From the NCBI GenBank assembly GCA_035293245.1, contig DATDOO010000112.1, forward strand, positions 1-23,604: a stretch of DNA of 23,604 nucleotides, written 5' to 3'. This stretch comes from DATDOO01 sp035293245 (GTDB taxonomy: Bacteria; Pseudomonadota; Gammaproteobacteria; Methylococcales; Methylococcaceae). Both the position numbers and the translations under genes were made by a program. The notes under the pieces were generated by a model that was not told the origin of the DNA, did no database searches, and saw only the letters and a program-made list of their open reading frames with translations. Shown in pieces: positions 15,241 to 22,712 of this stretch. How positions within the stretch are numbered: the first letter of the stretch is position 1; each line of letters starts with the position of its first letter.

Positions 15241-15294
15241 AGGTGGCAGGCAGCGGCTGTGTCCGCACCGAGCGGCCAGGTTTTGGTCTAACTG

Positions 15295-15378
15295 TAGGGG
15301 CGAACTGGTTCGCCCAGGATAGAAAGCCCTGAAGGCGAACCATCCTTCGACATGCTCAGGACAGGGTTTGCCCCTACA
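15295..15378. repeat. GTAGGGGC-type palindromic repeat
   Basis: The unit starts GTAGGGGCGAA and ends GCCCCTAC. Inner inverted pairs are built on GGTTCGCC and GGCGAACC. It lies upstream of the NifA site, beside the MITE-like element. Related units are inside that element and at 16554-16618. Confidence 0.65.
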
Positions 15379-15392
15379 AGGTTGCCGAAACC

Positions 15393-15547
15393 TACTGAGC
15401 TTTCGGAAAGTATTGTCAGCATCCCCAACTCAGCGGGGGATGCCGTGTAGGGGCGGCTTCAGCCGCCGTTGGGCGAATGAATTCGCCCCTACATCCCGGA
15501 TGCTGGCGTTCCATACCGATATGCCGTTACTTTCTGAAAGCCCAGTA
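15393..15547. mobile_element. MITE-like element, 155 bp, TA-flanked terminal inverted repeats
   Basis: The 20-base ends, TACTGAGCTTTCGGAAAGTA at 15393-15412 and its inverted copy at 15528-15547, match at 18 of 20 positions. If the outer TA is a target duplication, the inverted repeats are 16 bases, as in IS630/Tc1-type elements. Inside are nested inverted pairs (CAGCATCC with GGATGCTG, GTAGGGGCG with CGCCCCTAC). It has no coding capacity, so any movement would need a transposase in trans. It fills most of the spacer before the membrane-protein gene. Confidence 0.65.
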
Positions 15548-15564
15548 ATATCAGGAGACTCACC

Positions 15565-16041
15565 ATGCTTGATTTCACTACTTCTGCCCGCTGCCCCAGC
15601 CGCCCGCTGTTCGGTTTTATCGCCGGCTTCCTGGCCACCCTGGTTTTCCATCAGCTCACCCTGGCGCTTTTATGGGGCGCGGGCCTGGCCCCGTTCGGGC
15701 CGTTCCAGACCGCGCCGACGCAACCGTTCGGCGTGCCGGCGGTGTTGTCCCTGGCGTTCTGGGGCGGCGTGTGGGGCATCGCCTACGCACTGGTCGACCG
15801 GCGTTTTTTCCCCCAGGGCAATGCCTACTGGTCGACGGCCTTTGGCTTCGGCGCCATTCTGCCGTCTCTGGTGGCGCTGCTGGTGGTTCTGCCGCTCAAA
15901 GGGAAAGCCCTGGGCGGCGGCTGGCAGCCGGGACTTCTGGTTACCGTGTTGCTGGTCAACGGCGCCTGGGGAGTGGGGACGGGCCTGATTCTGGACTGGC
16001 TGGGACGCCGCTGTCCGCGGGCGCCGACGCGCGGGACCTGA
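15565..16041 (+). CDS. Small integral membrane protein, 158 aa
   Basis: I do not recognise a named family. The protein has about four hydrophobic membrane-spanning segments: around residues 15-40 (FGFIAGFLATLVFHQLTLAL), 58-78 (VLSLAFWGGVWGIAYALV), 92-112 and 122-145. Short loops connect them and the tail is basic. The start at 15565 has AGGAG 8 bases upstream. It reads toward the arsenic genes but is separated from arsR by about 165 bp with its own operator-like site, so it is probably a separate unit. A MITE-like element lies directly upstream. Confidence 0.75.
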   Translation: MLDFTTSARCPSRPLFGFIAGFLATLVFHQLTLALLWGAGLAPFGPFQTAPTQPFGVPAVLSLAFWGGVWGIAYALVDRRFFPQGNAYWSTAFGFGAILPSLVALLVVLPLKGKALGGGWQPGLLVTVLLVNGAWGVGTGLILDWLGRRCPRAPTRGT

Positions 16042-16150
16042 AAAAGCCGAGGTTCGGCGCGACGCACTGCGCGCCCGGAAACGGCCCGTCAGTCGGTCGC
16101 TGCTGCCCCGTGCCTTTTCGCGCTCGCCGGGGTGTCGCCCGGTTCATAAA

Positions 16151-16168
16151 ATATGGATATCCGTATAT
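16151..16168. promoter_or_regulatory. Possible ArsR operator
   Basis: An AT-rich, partly palindromic stretch (ATATGGATATCCGTATAT, perfect core GGATATCC) lies 38 bases upstream of the arsR start, in an otherwise GC-rich region. Position and symmetry fit an autoregulatory ArsR site. The family consensus varies, so this is a proposal. Confidence 0.45.
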
Positions 16169-16205
16169 AGTTATGCCACGTAAGGCTTAATCAACGGGTC
16201 CCACC

Positions 16206-16559
16206 ATGCTCACCCCCGTCACCCTGTTCAAATGCCTCGCCGACGAGACCCGCCTGCGCTGCCTGTTGCTCTTGCTGAAGGGCGAGCTGTGCGTGTGCGA
16301 GCTGACCCGCGCCCTGGCCTTGTCCCAGCCGAAGATTTCCCGCCATCTGGCCCAGTTGCGCGCTTGCCGCGTGGTGGCGGATCGGCGGCGGGGTTTGTGG
16401 GTGTACTACCGCCTGCACGACCAGCTTCCCGCCTGGGCTTTGGCGGTGTTGCACGCCGCCGCCGAATCCATGGCCGACGATTCCCTGCATAGACAGGACG
16501 GGCTGCGGCTGCACGGCGCTGCGGCGGGCTGTTGTGAGTCCGAGCCGCCCCCCGTGTAG
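16206..16559 (+). CDS. arsR: Arsenic-responsive repressor ArsR
   Basis: This 117-aa winged-helix repressor of the ArsR/SmtB family has the As(III) site ELCVCEL (Cys 29 and 31), the signature of ArsR proteins that release DNA when arsenite binds. The recognition helix is LSQPKISRHLAQLRACRVV. The C-terminal GCCESEP may contribute another thiol ligand. It heads an arsR-arsC-acr3 cluster. Its stop codon (TAG, 16557-16559) lies in the first bases of a palindromic repeat, so the last few residues (PPPV) may not be ancestral. Confidence 0.93.
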   Translation: MLTPVTLFKCLADETRLRCLLLLLKGELCVCELTRALALSQPKISRHLAQLRACRVVADRRRGLWVYYRLHDQLPAWALAVLHAAAESMADDSLHRQDGLRLHGAAAGCCESEPPPV

Positions 16560-16618
16560 GGACGAACGTGTCCGCCTTCGCAGTGCCGCCGGTGCCGGGC
16601 GAACAAGTTCGCCCCTAC
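16554..16618. repeat. TGTAGGG-type palindromic repeat between arsR and arsC
   Basis: The ends TGTAGGGACGAAC and GTTCGCCCCTACA are inverted copies with one mismatch. The inner part is GC-rich and can fold. The left edge supplies the arsR stop codon. It belongs to the same family as the units at 15295-15378 and inside 15393-15547, and occupies most of the arsR-arsC gap. Confidence 0.75.
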
Positions 16619-16669
16619 AGAACGAATGCAAAACCTTTTCCGTGTAAACCCTAAAGGAACCCACCTCCC

Positions 16670-17152
16670 ATGCGCAACGTACTGATTCTCTGTACCGGCA
16701 ATTCCTGCCGCAGCATCCTGGGCGAAGCCCTGTTCACCCATTTGGGCGCGGGCCGCATGAAAGCTTTTAGTGCCGGCAGCCATCCCACCGGACGGGTGAA
16801 TCCCAACGCCCTGGCCACCCTGGCCCGCCACGCCCTGCCCACGGACGGCTACTCCAGCAAGTCCTGGGACGACCTGGAAGGCACGCCCATGGACATGGTC
16901 ATCACCGTGTGCGATTCCGCCGCCGGGGAAACCTGCCCGGCCTATCTGGGAACCGCCGTGCGCGGCCACTGGGGCTTGCCGGACCCGGCCCACGCCAGCG
17001 GTACCCAGGCGGAAATCGACGCGGCTTTCGAAGCCACCTACGCCGCTTTGGAAAAACGGGTGCGCGCCTTGCTGGCTTTGCCCCTGGAAAGCCTGGCGGA
17101 CGATGACCTGGCCGCAGCGCTGCGGCGGGTGCACGAGGACGCGGCGCCGTGA
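16670..17152 (+). CDS. arsC: Arsenate reductase, low-molecular-weight phosphatase type
   Basis: This 160-aa protein begins MRNVLILCTGNSCRS, the C-x5-R phosphatase loop with nucleophile Cys8. It has the redox pair Cys81 and Cys89 in VCDSAAGETC, matching the thioredoxin-coupled arsenate reductases (three-cysteine relay). It reduces arsenate to arsenite for export. DP in GLPDPAHASG is the expected general-acid region. AGGA upstream supports the start at 16670. The stop overlaps the GTG start of acr3 by 4 bases (GTGA), so the two are co-translated. Confidence 0.95.
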   Translation: MRNVLILCTGNSCRSILGEALFTHLGAGRMKAFSAGSHPTGRVNPNALATLARHALPTDGYSSKSWDDLEGTPMDMVITVCDSAAGETCPAYLGTAVRGHWGLPDPAHASGTQAEIDAAFEATYAALEKRVRALLALPLESLADDDLAAALRRVHEDAAP

Positions 17153-18207
17153 GCGAGGTCAAGCGCCTGAGCCTTTTCGACCGTTACCTGAGCCTGTGGG
17201 TGGCCCTGTGCATGGGGCTGGGCGTGGGATTGGGCAAGCTGTTCCCCGAGCCGGTGGCGGCCTTGCGCGCCCAGGAAATCTCGCGCATCAACCTGCCCAT
17301 CGTGGCGCTGATCTGGCTGATGATCTACCCCATGATGCTCAAGGTGGACTTCGCCTCCGTGCTGGGGGTGCGGCGCAACCCGCGGGGCCTGCTGGTGACG
17401 CTGTTCGTCAACTGGCTGGTGAAGCCCTTCAGCATGGCCTTGCTGGGCTGGCTGTTCTTCCGCCATCTGTTTTTGCCCTGGATCGGCCCGGAGGCGGCGG
17501 AGCAATACACCGCCGGCGTCATCATCCTGGCCGCCGCGCCCTGCACCGCCATGGTGTTCGTGTGGAGCTACCTCACCGACGGCGACCCGGCCTACACCCT
17601 GGTGCAGGTGGCCGTGAACGACCTCATCATGCTGGCCGCCTTCGCGCCCATCGTCGGCCTGCTGGTGGCGGGGGCTTCGGGGCTGGCGGTGCCGTTCGAT
17701 GTGTTGTGGATCGCGGTGGTGGCGTTCATCGTCATTCCCCTGGCGGCGGGCGCCGCCACCCGCGTTGCCCTGGTGAGGAGCAGGGGCCTGGAGTGGTTCG
17801 AACAGGCGTTCCTGCCGCGCCTGCACCCCGTGGCGGTCAGCGCGCTGCTGGCGACGCTGGTGCTGATCTTCGCCTTCCAGGCGGACAACATCACCGCCAA
17901 GTTGGGCCACGTCCTGCTCATCGCCGTGCCGATCCTCATCCAGGTGTATTTCAATGCCGGATTGGCCTACGGACTGATGCGCCAGGCGCGGGTGGACTAT
18001 GCCGTCGCCGCCCCCGGCGCCCTGATCGGCGCCAGCAATTTCTTCGAACTGGCGGTGGCCACCGCCATCACCCTGTTCGGCCCGGAATCCGGTGCGGCCC
18101 TGGCCACGGTGGTGGGCGTGCTGGTGGAAGTGCCGGTCATGCTGTCGGTGTGCGCGGTGTGCAATCGGACGCGCCACTGGTTTGCCCGGACTGCCGTGAA
18201 AACCTGA
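17149..18207 (+). CDS. acr3: Arsenite efflux permease, ACR3 family
   Basis: This 352-aa inner-membrane protein has about ten hydrophobic segments and the ACR3 hallmark APCTAMVFVWSYL, which contains the conserved cysteine required for arsenite transport. NDLIMLAAFAPIV and IGASNFFELAVATAI are also typical of the family. It exports arsenite using the proton-motive force. The start is a GTG overlapping the arsC stop. It completes the arsR-arsC-acr3 operon. No arsH, arsM or arsA is seen nearby. Confidence 0.95.
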   Translation: MSEVKRLSLFDRYLSLWVALCMGLGVGLGKLFPEPVAALRAQEISRINLPIVALIWLMIYPMMLKVDFASVLGVRRNPRGLLVTLFVNWLVKPFSMALLGWLFFRHLFLPWIGPEAAEQYTAGVIILAAAPCTAMVFVWSYLTDGDPAYTLVQVAVNDLIMLAAFAPIVGLLVAGASGLAVPFDVLWIAVVAFIVIPLAAGAATRVALVRSRGLEWFEQAFLPRLHPVAVSALLATLVLIFAFQADNITAKLGHVLLIAVPILIQVYFNAGLAYGLMRQARVDYAVAAPGALIGASNFFELAVATAITLFGPESGAALATVVGVLVEVPVMLSVCAVCNRTRHWFARTAVKT

Positions 18208-18248
18208 TCCCGCTCCGCGTTTCCCGGGAGTAACATCACAAAGAACAT

Positions 18249-18271
18249 CGCCGAGCCGGGCAAGCTCGGCG
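18249..18271. other. Hairpin between acr3 and the SagB-type gene
   Basis: An 8-bp perfect stem (CGCCGAGC and GCTCGGCG) with a 7-nt loop lies 42 nt after acr3 and about 20 nt before the GGAGG of the next gene. There is no T-run, so it is not a clear intrinsic terminator. It may affect mRNA stability or initiation. Confidence 0.5.
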
Positions 18272-18301
18272 TGGCGTCCCGTCACTCGCGCCGGAGGTTC
18301 C

Positions 18302-19912
18302 GTGATCGACGTGCATGACTACCATCAGCGCAGCAAGCACGGGCTGGACCGTTATGCCGCGGGCCCCGGCTATCTGGACTGGAGCAGCCAGCCGGACCCG
18401 TTCCGCCGGTTTGCCGGCTGCGCGATCACTGCCTTGCCGTTCGCTGCGGATGGTCTGGAAACAGCCTATGCCGCTCTGTTCCGGCCCGGCGCTGTTCCGG
18501 CCGCGCCGCTCGACCTGGCCGGGGTCGGCGCCTTGCTGGAATTGTCCTTCGGCTTGTCCGCCTGGAAGCAGGCCGGCGGGGAGCGCTGGGCGCTGCGCTG
18601 CAATCCCTCCAGCGGCAATCTGCATCCGACCGAGTGTTATGTGGTGGTTGCCGGAGTCGCCGCACTTCCCGACGGAGTGCACCATTACGTGAGTCACGAC
18701 CATGCGCTGGAGCAGCGTTGCTGTGCGGCGCTGCCTTTTCAGGGCCTTTTGCTGGGCCTGTCCTCGGTGCACTGGCGCGAAGCGTGGAAATACGGCGAGC
18801 GGGCGTATCGCTATTGCCAGCACGACGCCGGCCACGCCCTGGCCGCTTTGCGCTACGCGGCGGGTGCGTTGGGCTGGCGGGTGAGATTGCTGGACGGGTG
18901 GGGCGACGCCGACATCGCCGCGCTGCTGGGGCTGGATCGGCCTGAGGATTTTGCCGGCGCGGAAAACGAGCACGCGGACCTGTTGTGCGCCGTCGAGACC
19001 GGCTCGGCCATGGCCGGCGCGTTTCGGGCCGAGGACGCGGAAGCGATTCTGGATGCGGTGCGTAACGCTTCATGGCAGGGCAAGGCCAACCGCCTCAGCG
19101 CCGTGCACGGCCACGACTGGCCGGTGATCGATGAAGTGGCGCACGCCGCCGTCAAACCGCGCACCGTGCCCACCGCATCGGTCCTGCCCGATTTGCCGTC
19201 CTTGCTGCCGACGCCCTGCGACGACGCCGCAGCCGATCTGATCCACCGGCGGCGCAGTGCCCAGGGTTTCGACGGCGTGACCGCCATTACCGCCAAGGCG
19301 TTTTTCCGCATCCTGGATGCCACCCTGCCGCGCGGCGACGTGCTGCCCTTCGACGCCTGGGTCTGGCCGCCGCGGGTGCATCTGGCGATCTTCGTGCACC
19401 GGGTGGTGGGCTTGGCGGCGGGACTGTATTTCCTGGCCCGTTCTTCTGATGGCGAATCGCTGGGGCGCCAGGCGTTCCGCAGCGAATTCGACTGGCAGAC
19501 CGTGGACGGTGCGCCGGCCCATATGCGCCTTTATCGCCTGCTGGGGGCCGATTGCCGGCGGGCGGCGCGCTCCTTGTCGTGCCATCAGGACATCGCGAGC
19601 GATGGGGCGTTCAGTTTAGGGATGCTGGCCGAGTTCGACGCGGCGCTGGAGGAAGGTCCCTGGGTCTACCGGCGCCTGTTCTGGGAGTCCGGCATGATCG
19701 GCCAGGCGCTGTATCTGGAAGCAGAAGCCTCAGGCGCGCGCGGCACCGGCATCGGCTGCTTTTTCGACGACGCCGTGCACGAGGTGCTGGGCGTATCCGG
19801 ATCGGCTTTGCAAAGCATTTATCACTTCACCGTCGGCGCGCCGCTTGTGGACCAGCGCCTGCAAACGCTGCCGCCTTACGGACACCTGCACCGAAAGGGG
19901 GACGCGGAGTAA
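18302..19912 (+). CDS. SagB/ThcOx-type tandem nitroreductase-fold oxidoreductase
   Basis: This 536-aa protein has two nitroreductase-like halves. The first (about 55-200) carries CNPSSGNLHPTECYVVV, the FMN-binding region typical of SagB/ThcOx proteins. The second (about 310-520) begins RRRSAQGFDGV and ends GTGIGCFFDDAVHEVLG. Family members oxidise azolines in peptide maturation, but many stand-alone versions have unknown substrates. No YcaO or precursor peptide is visible here, so a RiPP role is not supported. The GTG start has GGAGG 4 nt upstream. It follows acr3 by 94 bp and precedes the diguanylate cyclase by 29 bp. Confidence 0.8.
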   Translation: MIDVHDYHQRSKHGLDRYAAGPGYLDWSSQPDPFRRFAGCAITALPFAADGLETAYAALFRPGAVPAAPLDLAGVGALLELSFGLSAWKQAGGERWALRCNPSSGNLHPTECYVVVAGVAALPDGVHHYVSHDHALEQRCCAALPFQGLLLGLSSVHWREAWKYGERAYRYCQHDAGHALAALRYAAGALGWRVRLLDGWGDADIAALLGLDRPEDFAGAENEHADLLCAVETGSAMAGAFRAEDAEAILDAVRNASWQGKANRLSAVHGHDWPVIDEVAHAAVKPRTVPTASVLPDLPSLLPTPCDDAAADLIHRRRSAQGFDGVTAITAKAFFRILDATLPRGDVLPFDAWVWPPRVHLAIFVHRVVGLAAGLYFLARSSDGESLGRQAFRSEFDWQTVDGAPAHMRLYRLLGADCRRAARSLSCHQDIASDGAFSLGMLAEFDAALEEGPWVYRRLFWESGMIGQALYLEAEASGARGTGIGCFFDDAVHEVLGVSGSALQSIYHFTVGAPLVDQRLQTLPPYGHLHRKGDAE

Positions 19913-19941
19913 ACTGGGCCCTTCGCTGTCGAGGCCCAACG

Positions 19942-21441
19942 ATGCTGAATCAATCCCTGAGCGCCAAGAAAAAAACCGAACTCCTCGCGGAATACCAGGC
20001 GCTCGCCGTCGACGAGGCGCGTTTTCGCATCATCGCCGAGATGGCTCCGGTGATGCTGTGGATGACCGATGCGACCGGAAAGAGCCAATTTTTCAATCAG
20101 AAGTGGCTGCGTTTTACCGGGTTTACCGCTCAGGATTCCCTGCACAGCGCCCGCGCCTGGGTCGACGCGCTGCATCCGAATGATCGGCAGCGCTGCCTCG
20201 CCTGCTTCCAGAAAGCCTTCCAGTCGCACCTGCCTTTTCAGATGGAATACCGCCTGCGCCGCCATGACGGCGAATACCGCTGGATTCTCGACATCGGCGA
20301 ACCGCGCAACGCACCGGACGGCCGCTTCGCCGGCTTCGTCGGTTCCAGCCAGGACATCACCGAGCGCAAATGCGCCGAGGAAGCGCTGCGCCTCTCGTGC
20401 CTGAAGCTGGAGCGCCACAGCCGGGAAAACACCTTGCTGGGCGAGATGAACGGCTGTCTCCAGGTCTGCCGCTCCATCGCCGAGACCTATCCGGTGATCC
20501 GCCATTACGCCGGGAAATTGTTCGGCGATCATTCCGGCGCGCTGAGTCTGATCAACTCGTCCCGCTCTCTGGTGGAAGCCATCGTGGAGTGGGGCCCGTC
20601 CCAGAGCAGCGAAACCGTGTTCACCCTGGACGATTGCTGGGCCTTGCGCCAAGGCAAGCCGCACCTGGTCGACGATCCCGTGCACGGCCTGCATTGCAAC
20701 CATGTCAAGACCGAATTGGGCGTTCCCTACCTGTGTTTGCCCATGAGCGCCTATGGCGAAACCATGGGGGTTTTGCACGTCCAGTTACCGGTCCAGCGGG
20801 AGCAGGAGGCGGGGGCCGAAGTGCCTTCCGAAATCGTCAGGAATCTGGCTGCCACGTTTGCCGATAACATGGCGCTGGCCATCGCCAACCTCAAATTGCG
20901 CGAGGCGCTGCAACGCCAATCGGAGCGCGACCCCCTGACCCAACTCTACAACCGGCGCCACATGCTCGACTCCCTGGAGCGCGAACTGGCCCGCGCCAAG
21001 CGTAACCAGAGCACCGTCGGCATCGTCATGATCGACGTGGACCACTTCAAGCTCTACAACGACAGCCACGGCCATGGCGCGGGCGATGCCGTGCTGCGCT
21101 CCCTCGGCGCGTTCCTCAAGGTCCAGGTGCGCAAGGAAGACATTCCCTGCCGCTACGGCGGCGAGGAGTTCACGGTGGTGATGGCGGCCATCGACGAGGA
21201 AAACCTGCTCAGGCGCTGCGAATTCCTGCGCAAAGGCGTCAAGCAGATGAGCATCGAGCACGCGGCCCAGCAGTTGAATCCCATTACCCTGTCCATCGGG
21301 GCGGCGCTTTACCCCTTGCACGGCGAGACCATCGAGGCGGTGCTCAACGCCGCCGACGCGGCCCTGTACCTGGCCAAGCGCAGCGGCCGCGACCGGGTGG
21401 AGTTCGCGGCAGCAGCGGCGCAGCCGAGTCAAGAGAGTTAA
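19942..21441 (+). CDS. PAS-GAF diguanylate cyclase (GGEEF)
   Basis: This 499-aa sensor has an N-terminal PAS with PAC (about 20-145: FRIIAEMAPVMLWMTDATGK, then GFVGSSQDITERK), a GAF-like domain (about 165-315) and a C-terminal GGDEF domain. The active-site motif is GGEEF, with the inhibitory I-site RKED five residues ahead. DPLTQLYNRRHMLD and MIDVDHFKLYNDSHGH are intact, so it should make cyclic di-GMP and be subject to product inhibition. No membrane segment is seen, so it is a cytosolic sensor. The ATG at 19942 has GAGG 7 nt upstream. The PAS and GAF ligands are unknown. Confidence 0.92.
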   Translation: MLNQSLSAKKKTELLAEYQALAVDEARFRIIAEMAPVMLWMTDATGKSQFFNQKWLRFTGFTAQDSLHSARAWVDALHPNDRQRCLACFQKAFQSHLPFQMEYRLRRHDGEYRWILDIGEPRNAPDGRFAGFVGSSQDITERKCAEEALRLSCLKLERHSRENTLLGEMNGCLQVCRSIAETYPVIRHYAGKLFGDHSGALSLINSSRSLVEAIVEWGPSQSSETVFTLDDCWALRQGKPHLVDDPVHGLHCNHVKTELGVPYLCLPMSAYGETMGVLHVQLPVQREQEAGAEVPSEIVRNLAATFADNMALAIANLKLREALQRQSERDPLTQLYNRRHMLDSLERELARAKRNQSTVGIVMIDVDHFKLYNDSHGHGAGDAVLRSLGAFLKVQVRKEDIPCRYGGEEFTVVMAAIDEENLLRRCEFLRKGVKQMSIEHAAQQLNPITLSIGAALYPLHGETIEAVLNAADAALYLAKRSGRDRVEFAAAAAQPSQES

Positions 21442-21444
21442 GGC

Positions 21445-21606
21445 ATGTCCCGCCTGCAAAAAGCGCCGACGCTCAGCGAGGCGGAATATCTGGCTTTCGA
21501 GGAAAGCGCCGCCGTCCGCCGCGAATACGTGAACGGCCAAGTGTTCGCTATGGCTGGTGCGAGGAAGTGGCACAACCATATTGTCAACAAAGTGGTCTTC
21601 CCATGA
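21445..21606 (+). pseudogene. Truncated Uma2-family (DUF820) gene, 5' part only
   Basis: The reading frame encodes 53 aa. Its opening (LSEAEYLAFEES, then RREYVNGQVFAMAGARKWHN) is the start of Uma2/DUF820 nuclease-like proteins, which are normally about 180-200 aa. The frame then ends in a TGA at 21604-21606 whose last bases overlap the ATG of the following acetyltransferase. The catalytic core with the PD-(D/E)xK-type residues is missing. It is a remnant left by a deletion joining it to the downstream gene. A weak AGG precedes the ATG. Confidence 0.8.
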
Positions 21607-22067
21607 ATACCCCACCCACCCCGGTTGTCGTCCGCCCGGCCAAAGCCGGCGATTTAGAGGCCTTGTCCGGTTTACTGCAAGTTCTGTTTGCCCTGGAACG
21701 CGATTTCGCTTTCGACGCCGACAAGGCCCGGCGCGGCCTGAGTCTTCTGTTGGACCGGGACGATGCCCTGCTGCTAGCGGCGGAGGCGGAAGGGGATGTG
21801 GTCGGGATGTGCAGCGTGCAAACCCTGATCTCCACCGCCGAAGGCGGGCCGGTGGGCATGGTGGAAGACCTGGTGGTGGCGGAAAGCTGGCGCGGCCGGG
21901 GCATCGGCCGGCTGTTGCTGAACGAACTGGAAAACTGGGCGGCGTCGCGCGGCTTGACCCGCCTGCAACTGCTCGCCGACGCCAGCAACCTGCCGACGCT
22001 GGATTTCTACACCCGCCTGGGGTGGAGCGAAATGCACCTGGTGGTGCGGCGGAAGTTGTTGGGCTGA
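21603..22067 (+). CDS. GNAT-family N-acetyltransferase
   Basis: This 154-aa protein has the acetyl-CoA binding motif A, VEDLVVAESWRGRGIGRLLL (about 90-110), and the C-terminal LDFYTRLGWSEM typical of GNAT enzymes. The substrate is unknown. The start MNTPPTP at 21603 overlaps the stop of the truncated Uma2 frame as ATGA. No strong Shine-Dalgarno is visible, so translation may now depend on the remnant upstream. An in-frame ATG at 21567 lies inside that remnant. The gene ends just before a palindromic repeat and the cassette region. Confidence 0.85.
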   Translation: MNTPPTPVVVRPAKAGDLEALSGLLQVLFALERDFAFDADKARRGLSLLLDRDDALLLAAEAEGDVVGMCSVQTLISTAEGGPVGMVEDLVVAESWRGRGIGRLLLNELENWAASRGLTRLQLLADASNLPTLDFYTRLGWSEMHLVVRRKLLG

Positions 22068-22075
22068 AAATTTGC

Positions 22076-22110
22076 GTAGGTCGGGTTAGCGGTCCTCCGC
22101 GTAACCCAAC
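22076..22110. repeat. Short GTAGG-type hairpin after the acetyltransferase gene
   Basis: The unit reads GTAGGTCGGGTTAGCG, a short loop, then CGCGTAACCCAAC. It is a single-hairpin relative of the 155-bp element at 6402-6556. It may act as a transcription end for the acetyltransferase gene, though there is no T-run. Confidence 0.6.
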
Positions 22111-22167
22111 ATTCGGCGGCGGTTCCTTGGGGTTCCGGGCGATTTCCCAACGGTCCTTGGAAGCGAC

Positions 22168-22192
22168 GTGCTATACGGAATCCGTATAGCAC
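22168..22192. promoter_or_regulatory. Perfect 12-bp inverted repeat upstream of the cassettes
   Basis: GTGCTATACGGA (22168-22179) and its exact complement (22181-22192) flank one central base. The tight spacing is what a dimeric repressor would bind. It lies 64 bp upstream of the first cassette gene and 29 bp before the cassette core site. Its binder is unknown, and it could also be part of a folded recombination site. Confidence 0.45.
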
Positions 22193-22220
22193 CGATATAC
22201 CGGATTCTGTTTAATCAACT

Positions 22221-22227
22221 GTTAGGC
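22221..22227. other. Integron core site (GTTAGGC) at the start of the cassette array
   Basis: GTTAGGC fits the GTTRRRY crossover consensus and starts the first cassette 29 bases before its gene. Whether the DNA on its left is attI or the end of an earlier attC is not clear. No well-formed left partner is visible. Confidence 0.5.
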
Positions 22228-22255
22228 CACTCAACCCCTTCTCCGGAGTCACGAG

Positions 22256-22630
22256 ATGAACTTGAATGAATTTGTAAAGGAAGTGCTTACCGAAATAGTG
22301 TCCGGCATTCGCGCTGCTCAAGAAGTGGAAGGCGGAGCCTTCATCGTGCCGGGTGGCGATGGAGGGCATGAGTACGCGAAGCACCCGCGCGTTTCGTCCA
22401 GCGCGCGTATCAAGTCAACCATCGTAGATTTCGATATTGCATTGACAGTTGAAGACTCAACGAAAGGCTCGGGCGGTGGCGGCCTTAAGGTCTTTGGCAT
22501 CGGGGCAAATGTTCAAGGCGAAGCCGCATCGAAAGACACGACCGTTAGCCGCATCCAATTCGCCGTTCCAATCCTTTTGCCCGAGAGTCAACGGCAGTGG
22601 CACAAGGAATTCGCGGGAAAGAGCGAGTGA
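22256..22630 (+). CDS. Trypco2-type small protein in an integron cassette
   Basis: This 124-aa protein resembles the trypsin-co-occurring domain 2 family. It has an N-terminal helix (LNEFVKEVLTEIVSGIRAAQ), then a beta-rich body with STIVDFDIALTVEDS, GGGGLKVFGIGANVQGE, and the ending VSRIQFAVPILLPES. Members often occur beside trypsin-like peptidases in predicted conflict or defence loci. No peptidase is seen in this window. The start at 22256 has GGAG 8 bases upstream. The gene fills the first cassette, ending 8 bases before the left edge of an attC-like site. Codon use is lower in GC than the nif genes, typical of cassettes. The family call is by pattern only. Confidence 0.65.
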   Translation: MNLNEFVKEVLTEIVSGIRAAQEVEGGAFIVPGGDGGHEYAKHPRVSSSARIKSTIVDFDIALTVEDSTKGSGGGGLKVFGIGANVQGEAASKDTTVSRIQFAVPILLPESQRQWHKEFAGKSE

Positions 22631-22637
22631 AAGAGTT

Positions 22638-22706
22638 GCCTAACCCTGCGGTCCACCGGACGCTGCGCGATAAAGCCGCGCAGCGCCGGTGACCTCCACG
22701 TTGGGC
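22638..22706. other. attC recombination site 1
   Basis: The ends GCCTAAC (22638-22644) and GTTGGGC (22700-22706) match RYYYAAC and GTTRRRY. The inner arms pair imperfectly (CACCGGACGCTGCGCG against CGCGCAGCGCCGGTG) with a single extra-base asymmetry, the hallmark of attC. The site is 69 bp, the same length as the second one, and they share the centre ATAAAGCCGCGCA. Confidence 0.8.
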
Positions 22707-22712
22707 GTCATC

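Noticed and set aside
18249..18271. Intrinsic terminator after acr3
   Set aside because: The stem is good but no T-run follows, so it is listed only as a hairpin.
18302..19912. RiPP (azole peptide) biosynthesis locus based on the SagB-like gene
   Set aside because: No YcaO cyclodehydratase, leader-type precursor peptide or exporter is visible within the window.
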